DNA of 64,000 nt, from contig JASKOT010000006.1 of NCBI GenBank assembly GCA_032158125.1, forward strand, positions 248,001 to 312,000. The letters run 5' to 3'. This document shows positions 11,323 to 22,635 of this stretch, in pieces; position 1 is the stretch's first letter; the number at the start of each line of letters is the position of its first letter. The DNA is from Papiliotrema nemorosa. Its lineage: Eukaryota; Basidiomycota; Tremellomycetes; Tremellales; Rhynchogastremaceae. The notes below the pieces were generated by a model. The model saw nothing but the letters and a program-made list of their open reading frames with translations. It did not search any database and was not told the origin of the DNA. The position numbers and the translations under genes were made by a program.

Positions 11323-13590
11323 CTACAGCTTGGCACTCTCCTTCTTGGCGGCATCCATGACTCTTCTCAACTCCTCTGCGGCATCACACAAAGCCTTGCC
11401 AAACTTCTCCGCATCATTATTCTTGGTCGTGACGCACCACGTGATCCCGTTGTCTCCGATGGCGTAGGATAGACCATAACCATCCTCCACGACTGTGTGT
11501 GAGCTTGGATCAGACTTCGAGCAAACTAAAGCTCACCTTCACCGTAACCCCAGCCGTCTAGCCATTTGGACGACAACTGACTAGTGCTCATCTCCCAATG
11601 ACTGCTCCTGCCATACACCTCATCCTCGAAAATCTCAGGAATCTCTTCTCCCTTATCCGTTCGCACCAGCCTTTTTAACCCGAACAAATGCCTATCGACT
11701 CCTTGTGCGTCGGCTGCCCAAGCGGTATACTGGCTATGTCTCGCCGCGGCGGCCCGGTAGAGCTTCTCTCGCTCTGCATTGGATTTAGACGGATCGATGA
11801 CGGCCTCGACAAACGCCTTGGCTTCGTTGGACGCCGATCGGATGACCTCGGTTCGACCAAGCAAGAATTGACGAGTCTGGCACGACTCGTACGTCACTCC
11901 GGGTCGACCGAACAAGCGGTAGAATGCGAGCTGTTTGACCATTTGTACCCATGCATCTGGGGATGTCTTGTGCTCTTTAATCGTGTTCTTGCCATAACCA
12001 GTAAAGTTGACCATCTATCATTAGCCGTCGAGCCGATAGGACAGTGAGTGGACCCGCCTTGAGATCTTGGAGCGACATTTCCTCCTCGAAACCCTTTTGC
12101 GATTTGGCAATCACACCCTCCAAGTGTTTATCCAGCTCAAAGACGATTTCTTCCGGTTTAGGCATGGGCGAAGTGTTCTTCTCTCCGTCCGGAAGCTCCA
12201 TAGGGATCACACCCTTGTCTATACTTCCCATGACGAATTCGCTTAATCGGAGGGTGGGTGTTCCATCCAGCATAGAGTCTGCCATCAGCACTTGACGTCC
12301 ACCCCGCGGTGGTATCACCCACGCTCTCCGTTGAAACCACTCTCTCCATCGGCGTCAACGATGAATTGGTGCTTGTCAAACCATCTGTTGAAAGCCTTGC
12401 CCTTGCCAGATCGATCATGACCTCCTGCCCAGTACATCCACGCTCGCGCATCTTCACTCGCAGGAGGGGTGACGGTATCGAGGCAGACGAGCAGGATAGC
12501 AGATTCAATGTCCTGAACCGCTTTCGAGTTGCTTTCCGAGAGCGACATGAGGTGTCTCCGAGCCTACCCGTCAGACCACGACTCTCGAAACCGGTTCTAG
12601 GGCAATCAACACTTACCTCTGTCCAAACATCCCGGTCGTCCGCTGTCAACGCACCGATATCGCTACCCTTTCTACCCTTGGAAGCGTCTTTGATCTCTTT
12701 GAACGCGGCGGCAAGGTCTGAGGCTGACCGACCTTTTGTATCCACCTTCCAATATCGATTATTACACAATACGACAATGTGGTGGTTCTTGTCCGCATCG
12801 TAGGCCAAGGGGATATCCGCCGGAGTAGTGGGTACTCTGACCGCGTTGAACCTGGACTCTCAGCTCTGACCACGACGTTTGGAGAGGAGCACTCACATGT
12901 ACTTGTACGAAGCCATACAGAGCGGTTTACCTTTAACCTTTTCTGGCTCGAGTCGCTCACTACGCATCAGACCCCTCCATATCCAAGAAAAGAGCTCCAC
13001 TGACCTATCGACCAGTTTCTTAAACTCCACTGTGGCTCTGGCGATCTCCGCCGCCCTTTCTTCTTGCGATTTCCCCTTGCCCAATCCCCTCTTATGGATG
13101 TAAAAGTACGAGACGTTGGGCACGATCCGACCTCTGTAGCCCATGTACGCAGCTTCATTCCACCATTCGCTCAACCAGCTGTCTTTCTCCGCTGCGCGCT
13201 TTTGCAGTCGGTCTTGTAGCGTTTTGGCAGTGGGAGAGTTTAGAAAGGTTGTGATGATGCCTTTAGATTTCGAGTGCGCATCAGGGGTTTGGAGAGGTTG
13301 AATGGTTTCGATGTATTTGTACAAGGTGGACGAGAGCGAGGGGATGGGGAGATGAGGGATAGAGGTCTGACTAGCGTAGAGAGGTTTAGAGTCGGTACTC
13401 GCAGAAGTGGAGTTTGCTCGTGGAGAGGTGGTAGAGAGCGCACGAGATGGGGATGATCTCGGCATGATGCTCTGATGGATTCAGCGAGCGATCAAGGGCA
13501 TGATACAGCACGTACAATGGATGATAAGGAGATGTGTGATCTATGAGCGATGCGGGATGAAGTGTTGATGAATGTTCGAGCAGTCGACAT
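11323..13590 (-). CDS. CAT2: Carnitine O-acetyltransferase, dual mitochondrial/peroxisomal
   Basis: Transfers acetyl groups between CoA and carnitine so that acetyl units can leave peroxisomes and enter mitochondria. The choline/carnitine acyltransferase family is recognised by the N-terminal LPIPSLSSTLYKYIETIQPL segment, by SMLDGTPTLRL around the catalytic His, and by YESCQTRQFLLGRTEVIRS near the C-terminus. The catalytic His codon is split by the intron 12279-12322 (GAG C / AC TCT). Exon 1 (13590-13516) encodes MSTARTFINTSSRIAHRSHI, a basic, hydroxylated, acid-free mitochondrial presequence. It joins in frame at 13471, just before a second in-frame ATG at 13465 (MPRSSPSRALST). The C-terminus is AKL, a peroxisomal PTS1 signal. 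Yeast CAT2 uses the same two-start arrangement. Stop at 11323-11325. Confidence 0.93.
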
Positions 13591-14006
13591 GACAAGTCAA
13601 AAGAGCTTCCAGTGGGTGTCGTTGGAAAAAAGAGGTCTCTCGTCAAACGGGATTTTACAGCCAGCGAGATAGCCGACAATACTCGGCGTCAGTGATGAAC
13701 AAGGTCGTCTAACCGGCTATCAGCGTGGGTCGAGCACTAGGATGCGATCTGATGTTGCTTGTTATGCGATGGTGCATATGCAGCTTATTATACCCCAGCC
13801 CACCCCCAAATGGCACCCGTGGCTTTCCCCCGGGTTCGTCTTTTCGCCACCGGTAATATGGTTTACCGGCCCATGACAGAAGTGGAGAAGGGGGGGGGGG
13901 GGGGGGGACCCATCCCAGACCGACAAACACCGAAAATGCGATGGGATGCATAGGGAGAAAAAGGGGCATGCGTTTCAATACGATACAACGGTCTTCATCA
14001 TAATCA
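13591..14006. other. Intergenic region between SCC2 and CAT2, 416 bp
   Basis: Both flanking genes run on the minus strand, so this holds the CAT2 promoter and the SCC2 3' end. A run of 18 consecutive G (13890-13907) lies about 300 bp upstream of the CAT2 start. No gene seen. Confidence 0.5.
13890..13907. repeat. Homopolymer G18 tract
   Basis: Eighteen consecutive G residues on the + strand. It is intergenic, close to the SCC2 3' end. Such tracts are slippage-prone and hard to sequence, so the exact length is uncertain. Confidence 0.95.
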
Positions 14007-17000
14007 TCAAGCGTCGTCTATAGCTTCGTCCTCATGTGCCATGGCCAAAAACTGCACCCATCAGCATACTCACTCCATATCTCAAGATTGACTCACCGTA
14101 TCTCGTTGCGCCTTGAAATCATCAACCGTCAAGACGCCCCGGACAAGACTCATCCTCGACGTGTCCAGCACACCCTCTCGCCTCTTCACGCACAGCTTGT
14201 CCCCCATGCTCGATTTCTTCCCCGGAACATGCTTGATACATTTGCTGATATTCGTCAGCTGCGCCCGCTGAGCAAAAGGAGCGCACTCTTCGGGAATACT
14301 ATACAGGTCCAACAGGTGACTCTTGGCCATCATGGCCAGACCCACCACGATACTGGCGTGAATGACCACACTAGCTCTGTACGTCTCGCCGACCTGGACA
14401 TCAGTACTGTATCGATGAATACGTCAAAGACATCTGACCTGTGACCCGGCAATTTCTTTCCCCTCGATCATTTCCGACCCCTCTCCATTGATCGTTCCGC
14501 CCTCCAGCACCATCAACAAATTCGTGCACTGCCCGACGGCGCTCGACATCAATCCCACGACCGTCATAACTTCCTCTTGCAGTTTGTACTCCAGAGTAGC
14601 CAGATTGTCGCAGATGTACAAAGCCAAGCCGACATCAGGTACCATTTGGCTTGAGAGGTCGTAGTCGAATACTCGGCAGAGTTGCTTGAGGAAATCATGC
14701 TTCCAGGTTCGCTTCTCGCTGACGAGACTGTACCATCCGCCAAGCAGGGGGTACCCATCACGATGTCCTACCGTGTCAGGGTAAGGTCATGACCACGTGA
14801 TATACTCACCAGTCACTTCAGCCGTGATTGACCGCTGGTATTCATAGCTCGCTTTGGCAAAGTCCAGGAATCGGACATTGACCAGAGTGGAATGCTTGGC
14901 ATGTAGGGTACGGTGCAAATCCATAGCTTGATCAGCAACAAGCTCATTCTCGCTGGTTTCGAGTGACACCAGGATCGGCAGACACTACATGTCAGCTAAA
15001 ATGGCAGCGGAGGTTCGACCAACCTGGAGAGGATGGTACAGCCCCTGATTGACCGTAAATGCCAAAATATCAAGAGCAGCCGATTGAACGTGAACATGTT
15101 GGGATTTAGCTCCGTCCAGAATGTGATTGATATTTCGCTGTACCACAGCGGTGGAAAGACTCGTTATTAGTATTCGGGTTAGGCCACTGTCTATTCACTC
15201 ACCCAGACTCCGAGAGCTCGGCTGCGCTACCGATCAGAGCTTCCATGTCCTTGTTCTTGCCCTTTGTCTTCTGGACGACCCCTGAGCCAGCCTTCTTGTC
15301 CGCTTCGGAGAGAAGAAAGTCGTGGATGACGGTGAGAAGTTTCGCTTGAGTCGGGGTATCGTTCGACGCAAACACGGCGTCCATCCAATCCATCGCTTCC
15401 GGTCGAAGGATGAGAACTGGGTAGGCACGGAACAGGGACCCGAGACACATCGACGGGGAAGCTTGTGGGATTGGCATCTTTGTAAAGTCAAGTAGAGCTT
15501 CAAAAAGGTATTCATAAAACGGTCGCTAAGGGAATCAGCACAACTCTCGCCCAGATGCGAAAACTTACTGCAGCGCATATTTTCTGTAGACCAGCCCTGA
15601 CGGAATCATCGGTTTCTGCCAGTTCATCCAGATTGCTGTGCTCCGCGATACTGGCGCAGATATACAAGAATAAAGGTGAAGCTGGCATTGCAGCTGCATC
15701 AGATCTGCCCTGAGTGTTCCACTCATTGCGCATCTGGCGGATCTTGGCTACATGATCAGCTCTGTCGAGGATGAGATGCAGTGGCCAACCTTCGCAAGAC
15801 ATCAACACTCGCATGATCAAAGAGTAATCTCTGGTCAAATGATTTGCAACAATGCAGAAACATCCGACCGTTTCCTTCAAAGCCTGCCATTTAGCCAAGA
15901 TCATGACCACGCACGCGACGTACCGCGAGGCCTCCCACTGGCTGTGAAATCATCGGCATAAGCTCTTCCGAGAGTTTGGTCGCGAAACTCGATGCGACTC
16001 GAGGCATCGTTGGGATACTCCTCTTGAATGTCCTGAGTATGGCATCATTGAGTAGAATTTCGTCAGGCTGGCTTGTCAGATCATTGCCCGTGCCTCAATA
16101 ACTCACGTTCGCAGGCCTTCTCTTCAGATAGCTCAGCAGAACTTCCGCTTTTCCTACGTCAATCAGATCCGTCTTGGCTGTGACCAATAGGTAGATAGCC
16201 TTGATGTGACTAAGCGGATCCTGGTGTGTCAATCTATGCCTCCTGACTGAGATTGTGACTAACAATATCAGATCTTTCCGTCGTATCCTCTAGTCTTTCG
16301 AAAAGGGCAGCAACAGTCTGGGACAATCGGTGGCTTTGTCCAGCTTTTTCGCATTGTTTCGCGACCTGATCATGAGCATGAGCCATGTCGCTATTGCACA
16401 GCACCTACCTCGCTGATCGCTATTTCCAGTAGATTCGAGCCCCCTTGATAGTCCGCCAGAACGTCTACAATCAATCCAGCTTGCTCCAGATGATCCGCCG
16501 ACGCAGAATACAGTAGCTCTGTCGTAGTCTTGATCGCCAAATCCTTGATACCCTCATCCGTATCCGCCATCAGTGTGATCATTTTACAACAGATGTCGAC
16601 CTTGATGTCTCGGTTGTCGGTAGTGCTGAAGACGCTCCTCAAGAGCTTGATGACACGCTTTCGGACCGCTAAGCCAGAGTCCTGATGGTCAGCCTGGACT
16701 CATCGCCATAGTCCACGTACCGTGACGCGTTGAGCCAGGTAAGGATAATACTCCAACGCTAGAGAAGGCTTTTGGACGACATATTTACCGATCAATTCCA
16801 CTGCAGCATCCCTGACAGACGCCGAAGCATCGGACAACCGGCCATCAATGGCATCCTTGACCGAAGGCTAGGCATCAGAGGAGGACTGTGAGCACAGATT
16901 TGCTCACCTGAGCAAGAACATCGGGATCAGCTGTGACTATCAGACCTAGACCTCGAAGTCCTTTGTTCCGCAAAGTGATGGCAGTCGAGCTCATAGCGTT

Positions 17001-20000
17001 GATCAAAGCATTCAAGATCGGGACGAAGGCGTTTTGCAACGGTCGACCCCTCGATACGGCCATGCAGGCGTTCTGAGCAAGCGCCAGCGCATTGGGATCG
17101 CTGAGACTCAGCTCGTCCAATCTATCAATGCAGACCTCGACTTACGAAACCTCGAAAAGGCTGTCATCGCCCATCCAGACGGTATAGAGTATCGACCGCA
17201 AAGTCTGCGTGATCGTCTGTAATTGCGATCGGGTCGCCTGAGCTTCGGCGTCCTTCTCTTGCGCTAGTTTGTCTGAGACTGAAGCTGACTTTTTGATGGC
17301 TGCGTGTAGCTCTTGTCCCCAAGTCAAGGTCGACATGTCAAGCGAGCACTGTGCAATCAGCCTCTCGCACTATGCCTGTAAGTTGGGTAGCGCTCACTCC
17401 ATACATGCCGTCCTCTCGCGCTGCTGCGGAGAGGTATGTGCGTATCTGGTTATGTTTCTGACTCAGAGCGGCACAATCCTCAATCTTGACCGAAGAGATG
17501 ATCTGCCATTAGAGGGAATCATACTCATCAGGCCATCAGGCCATAAGACCCACCTCATCTAACGACGGTGTCGTCTCCGTCTCCGTGCCTGCGGCTTCCA
17601 CATGCACAGCACGTAGCTTGGCACCAACAGCAGCTAGCGTATCTGCTGCGAGCAGTTTCGTATGACTCTCGCTACTTTTATCTTCCAGAGCCGTGATCTG
17701 ATCTCAGCTCATTGCCAGGTGAGACATCACAAAACTCACAAGAATCCTAGACATCACAGAGAGATACAAAGAGGCCGCGGGCCATTCCGGACGGTATAGT
17801 ACCGCCAGCAAGTCTTCCACAAACATTTCAAAGATGGCCTTGTAATCAGCGTCATGAGAGCTCTTCGAAGTCTTGCTCGCTCCTGATCTGACTGATTAGC
17901 GCTACGGCGGAAACTTCGCGCGATAGCTCACCGTTGGATGAGATAGGACACCACAACTCGCGCAGACTTCAATGCCGATTCGAGCAGCTCGTTACAGATT
18001 TGATATTCCTGCATATCAGCCTGATCGATCTAGAGGACGAAGAGCACTGACCTCCTCTGTCTGCTTTTCAATTATTGCTTCTTTCTCCGCAGGCTTTTCC
18101 GAGTTCGCTGCTGCCTCTCGAGCACTCACGCGCAGCTTTCTGACCCGGCTCGTGAGTCCAAAAACTGAAGCCTGCACGAGCTGCAGCAGTAGAGCGCTAA
18201 TGGTGTGAATCGATGTCCCGTTCGCTAATCTAATACGTTAGCAGGGATCATTCAAGAAACTTCTCCTCACTGGAACCGAGCGTTGGAGCTGTTTACATCG
18301 AAAGATCTCCCCATTGAAGTCATGATCTCTTCAACTATCCATTGCCGCTGATCTTCGTATCTTGCAAAGATCTAACATCAGTAAAATATCGGTCAAACAT
18401 GCGAGAAGACTCACTCCGCGTAAACACCCAAGTGCCTCGACTCGTAGCGCTCGAAGCACCCCGGTTCCCGGACGTGATCCATCTTTGCCCTTTCTCTTCA
18501 CGGCAGGCTCAGAAACAAAGAGCGGTGCAAGGGTCATGTATACAGTCTGAATCACGAGCTGATCAGAGAAGGAGATGTCCAGGCGACCGAGTAGAGAGGT
18601 AATTCGCGGAAGCGATGCAGAGCAGGATTGGGCAATGGAGGAGAGAAGGGGGGAGGTGAAGGTCGGTTGACATCTCTTTGCTTTGTGGAGCTTTGGTGAT
18701 TCTGCGGAAACGACGTGCTTGAGATATTTGCTGGATACACCTGGCTGTTAGCTAGGACGAGGACGGATACTTACGTTCAGCAGTGAGCGCTTGCAACACC
18801 GGAATAAGCACTTTTGAGATCTGTTCCTTGACGACACTGACGGCCTGGGTTAATAGGTCCTCCGACAAAAGCTGTAGTCAGCGCGGACACTCAGAGATCA
18901 ATCGGACACTCACTTGCTTGGAAAGTCCTTCGGTGTCCACTATTGCGAGGACACACTCGGCAGCCAAAACAGCTCTCTTCAGAGTCGTCAGCCGCGTTTG
19001 GCCTTCCTCGACCTCGAACTCTGTAATCTCCTGAGATCCTTCTAAGGCGTCCTCAAGGTCGGGTGAGCCGGTTTCGTCTTTCTCCTTTCTTGTCTTAGAC
19101 TTGGTCTTCTTTCTCTGCGCAGCCTGAGTATCTGATGGAAAAGGGTCAATGCCCTCTACACCCGCGAGTCCCCTCTCGAGCAAGCGTAAAATCCTTCCGA
19201 TGACCTCAGAATCCCACTCGACAGAATCTGTGCTTTGTCTACGCTCGCCCTTTTGAATTCGAGCGATATGGCGACTGATCTTCTCGATGACGCGATCAGC
19301 AAGCAAGGGCAGGTCAGTACCTTGTTGAACTGCGGAGAAGTAGCGAGAAGAAGAAAGGTGCTCGTCTGTTGGTTCGGCGGGGAAGGTATCGGATTCTTCG
19401 AATATATCGTCAAAGAGGTTCTGCAATTTGGTAAAGTGGGCTGGGTGGTCAGTCTAGTTGCTGTCCTGACACTGTTACTCACATCGCATATCCCGGTCAC
19501 CAGTCCGCCCACTCCCAGGTGTAGCCATAAGACCTAGTGGATCTGGACTCGAGCCGCCTTTGAATCCGTCGTTATCCATGTCCCAGTCTCCGTCTCCATC
19601 TTTCGTGTCCTCCTCCCAGCCGAGGTCATCCTCCTCTGACTCCTCATCGTCGTCGCGAGTGTTTGGGAAGGATTTTCGTGAGGGAATCTCCACCACCACG
19701 ACATGCTTCTTCTTTGGAGTGGCAGGCGCAGGGGACGATAGCGGGGTTAAGGTGGAAGCTGACGATCCTGCAAGGGGTTGTGACTGAAACCACGCTTTGA
19801 TCGTAATCTTGGTGGAAGGTGCGCTGGGCGCCGTAGTGCTTCTACTAGATGAAGGGGTCGGGTTCACCTTTTGCTTTTTGGTCGGAGAAGGTCCGTGACC
19901 AGGGGAAGACTCTGGAGTCAAAGCAGTTCTAGCCATAGCCCTCGCCAGACTCGGGGTAGATTGAGCAGAAGCTGTTTGCGGGGGGAGAGTGCTGTGTTTC

Positions 20001-20828
20001 GGAGTCGGGGTCGCCTGTTCCGGAGTGACCGGCCGATCGTATCGTTCTAGCGTGTCGGCTACGAACCCATTGAAGAACTCCATCCCCGAAGGACTAGTCG
20101 GACCGGTGGCAGAAGTAGGCGTGGGTGGTTGGTGGCTGGCTTGAGGCATATAGCTAGGTAAGAAGGTGTAGGGCATGACGGGCGCATTGTCCGAGGGATA
20201 TGGGCGCAGGTCAGGGGGTGCAGTGAAGGTGGAAGAGTCGGTGACTGGTGTATACCTGCTTTGTGAGATCATTCGCCCTTCGATGGTTGCTTATCGACAT
20301 GCTACCCACTGGTTGTAGTAGCTGCTATTCGCATTGAGCATCTCTCTCGTTCTAGCCTCCAGGGCGTTTCTCATAGCCCAATCCTCCGCAGTCTGAGGTC
20401 TATCCACCCTTTGGAAGGCTTCTGCATATTGAGGGTAGATGGAGGAAGATGATGTGGGAGTGGGATGCACGACCGTATGCGAGGAGAAATGAGTGGCCAC
20501 TATGAAGTCAGGTGAATCGTGACGCACAGACCTCCGACTCACCTCGGGCGGTGGGCTGATGTGTGATAAACGGGTAGACTTGGAGGATATTGGTAGGATC
20601 GTCATAAGGTATACCACCAGGTATGGATGGAGCAGATGGTCGAGAGGATCCAGCTGAAGTTGACGCCTGAGACGAAGAAGGGTGTGAATGTTGAAAGGTG
20701 GTAGAGTGAGGTGAAGATTTCGGAGGAAGAGTCATCCCCTGATGAACAGGTGCAGGTTGTCCAATGGCAGCTACGGGTGCCTGCCGGGCGGGATGCTCAG
20801 CAGGAGGACGACGCGGATCCTCTGACAT
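14007..20828 (-). CDS. SCC2: Cohesin loader Scc2 / Mis4 / NIPBL (Nipped-B)
   Basis: Loads cohesin onto chromosomes together with Scc4/Mau2. The start ATG is at 20828 (MSEDPRRPPAEHP), followed by a disordered, Pro/Ser-rich N-terminus (about 20828-19480) with an acidic patch near 19600. Many short introns interrupt the long HEAT-repeat body. The Nipped-B C-terminal block is recognisable: LVPDVGLALYICDNLATLEY and EYKLQEEVMTVV (about 14640-14560), preceded by LHAKHSTLVNVRFLDFAKAS (about 14920-14860). The final exon ends ...AHEDEAIDDA with TGA at 14007-14009. The 6.8-kb span and about 1,900-residue product fit the family. A charged Lys-rich segment (about 19090-19130) may be a nuclear signal. Individual exon edges were not all resolved, but the overall extent is well supported. 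Confidence 0.88.
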
Positions 20829-21452
20829 GATCCTCAGCTAAACCTCCATCAGGTGAAGATGGGAAAGTAGATTGATAGAAAAGAAGGGTCTTGAGACGAG
20901 GTCTGAGACTTTATACATCAACATGAATTGCATCGCGTAGAGCTGACCGGACCTCGTCGGATCCGACCACGTGGCTTCAGGCATCGTCTACCTTAGTGTT
21001 CGCAGTACTCGTACAGAAGGACCTCGTTGCATGTGGACGCCACCACGGCAGCTGCCATAGATTGTTACAGTCAACAGTCGTCGGGAAGCCGTCTTACGGC
21101 ACAGGACGATGTGTGCTGCCTCAGGCTGGGGTAAATCCAGAAGGGAACGGGTAATAATGCTGGAGGTCCCTTTGTGGCGCATCTCCGCCAGCGAGCCCTC
21201 GAATAGAGGAAACGCACTCAGCATTCACCAGCTCGCCCTGCTGACCTCTGATGTTACATTCAGGCAGATTGAAAGGAGAGAATGATTCCATTCATATCAG
21301 TAAATGGCAACATTCACCTTGACGCGGTATATCGAGGGGCATGTGTCGCTTTGAATCGTGGAATAGACAGACATCGCCGTTGTATTCAACTGGTCTCACG
21401 ACTTGACTGAAATGTCCGCGAGTCTTCTTTGGCTCTTGTATGGCAAGTATCC
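20829..21452. promoter_or_regulatory. Divergent intergenic region (SCC2 / secreted calpain-like gene)
   Basis: 624 bp between two outward-facing starts, so it should contain both promoters. No supported gene. A TTATAC stretch near 20912 could be a weak TATA-like element for SCC2. Confidence 0.45.
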
Positions 21453-22367
21453 ATGCAAAGCTTCCTTCCATGGCCGTTGTTTCTGATTCCAGCGCTTTCC
21501 GCTATGGCATCACCGATACCCCTTCAAGCTCAACCCCCCGGCTTATCCGCCACTTCAGCGCGACTCTACGGTGCCGATAGTAAACCAATATGTGCGCATC
21601 TCAAGCAGCAAGCCACCGACTGCTGGCTTGTTAGTCACCATACCACTCTTTATGTTCCTCATTGACATACAGGTGGCAGCGATGTGCGCTCTGGCTCACC
21701 TGAACAATGGATGGCTAGAATCCAAAATCAGAGTTACAGCTCACGATGCTGCCGGCTCAGCCAGTGCGGCAGAGTTCGACATATACAACCCCGACGGAGG
21801 AAAGTTTACCAGAGCGGTGACTTATACAGACGTTTGGAACTCCCCTACTGATCGTCAAGGCGAAGCCTGGTGTGTCCCCTTCGGGATTTGACATGCTGAT
21901 ATGCAGGTGGCCGGGAGCGTTTGACATAGCGGCAACAAGTATGGGCGGGACCTGGCTCAAAAATGGCCAGATCGGAGGCGCTGCCGCACATGAAGGCTTG
22001 TCGCTGTTGACAGGGTATGCAGGTACCGATGAAACCATTGTAGATCGAGAAACGACTCGTGAGCTCTCCAGCTTCCAGACAAATGGCAGCTTCTGATCTC
22101 CAGTCGACCTTTTACGCAAAGCCGATACTCATCCCGTCATACTTGGGACCAACCAGAAGAAGATCCGCCTCAGTCCAGGTCACACCTACACAGTCTTGTC
22201 GGTCATCGGGACACGGTGAGTACTCACGTGCCATTGCTAGGCTGAAATGCAGAGTTTACCTGTGGAATCCCTTGGGCAATTGGTTCGAGGATTATGAAAT
22301 GGACGAGATTTATCCCGAGATTCAGACGGTCGCTCATCTCACCACCTGGAATACATTTGCTGGGTAA
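21453..22367 (+). CDS. Secreted calpain-like (papain-fold) cysteine protease, apparently intact
   Basis: A 250-residue protein built from five exons: 21453-21629, 21673-21869, 21907-22058, 22104-22215 and 22253-22367. All junctions are in phase. MQSFLPWPLFLIPALSAMAS is a signal peptide. The catalytic layout resembles the calpain domain (family C2, clan CA). DCWLVAAMCALA carries Cys57, matching the family's GDCWFLAAL. WWPGAFDIA aligns with the family's W..LLEKAY helix, and GLSLLTG with its LTG motif. GHTYTVL carries His202 and WNPLGNWFEDY carries Asn218. The Cys-His spacing of 145 residues is close to that of calpain. Calpains are normally cytosolic; this is a small, single-domain, secreted version without EF-hands. 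Two relatives lie at 52889 and 54469. The family assignment is by eye; activity is inferred. Confidence 0.75.
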
Positions 22368-22635
22368 TCGACGATGACGGGTAAAAGCGAGGCAAGTCAG
22401 CTTAGGCCCATGTAGTTACCGCTGTGATGTTCTCTACGTGAAGCTGCGCAGCCAGATGCAGAACCGTTTGATGAGACATCGCTTGCGTTGAAATGACGAT
22501 GCTCGCGCGCTTCATGCTCCATGCTAAACACCTGTTGTGGCCGAATTCTAAGAAGCACGTTATGAAGAAGCTAAGCGATACATATGACTACAACGGACCA
22601 TCTGTGGTGTCACATATGAGAGTCTACTATACATC

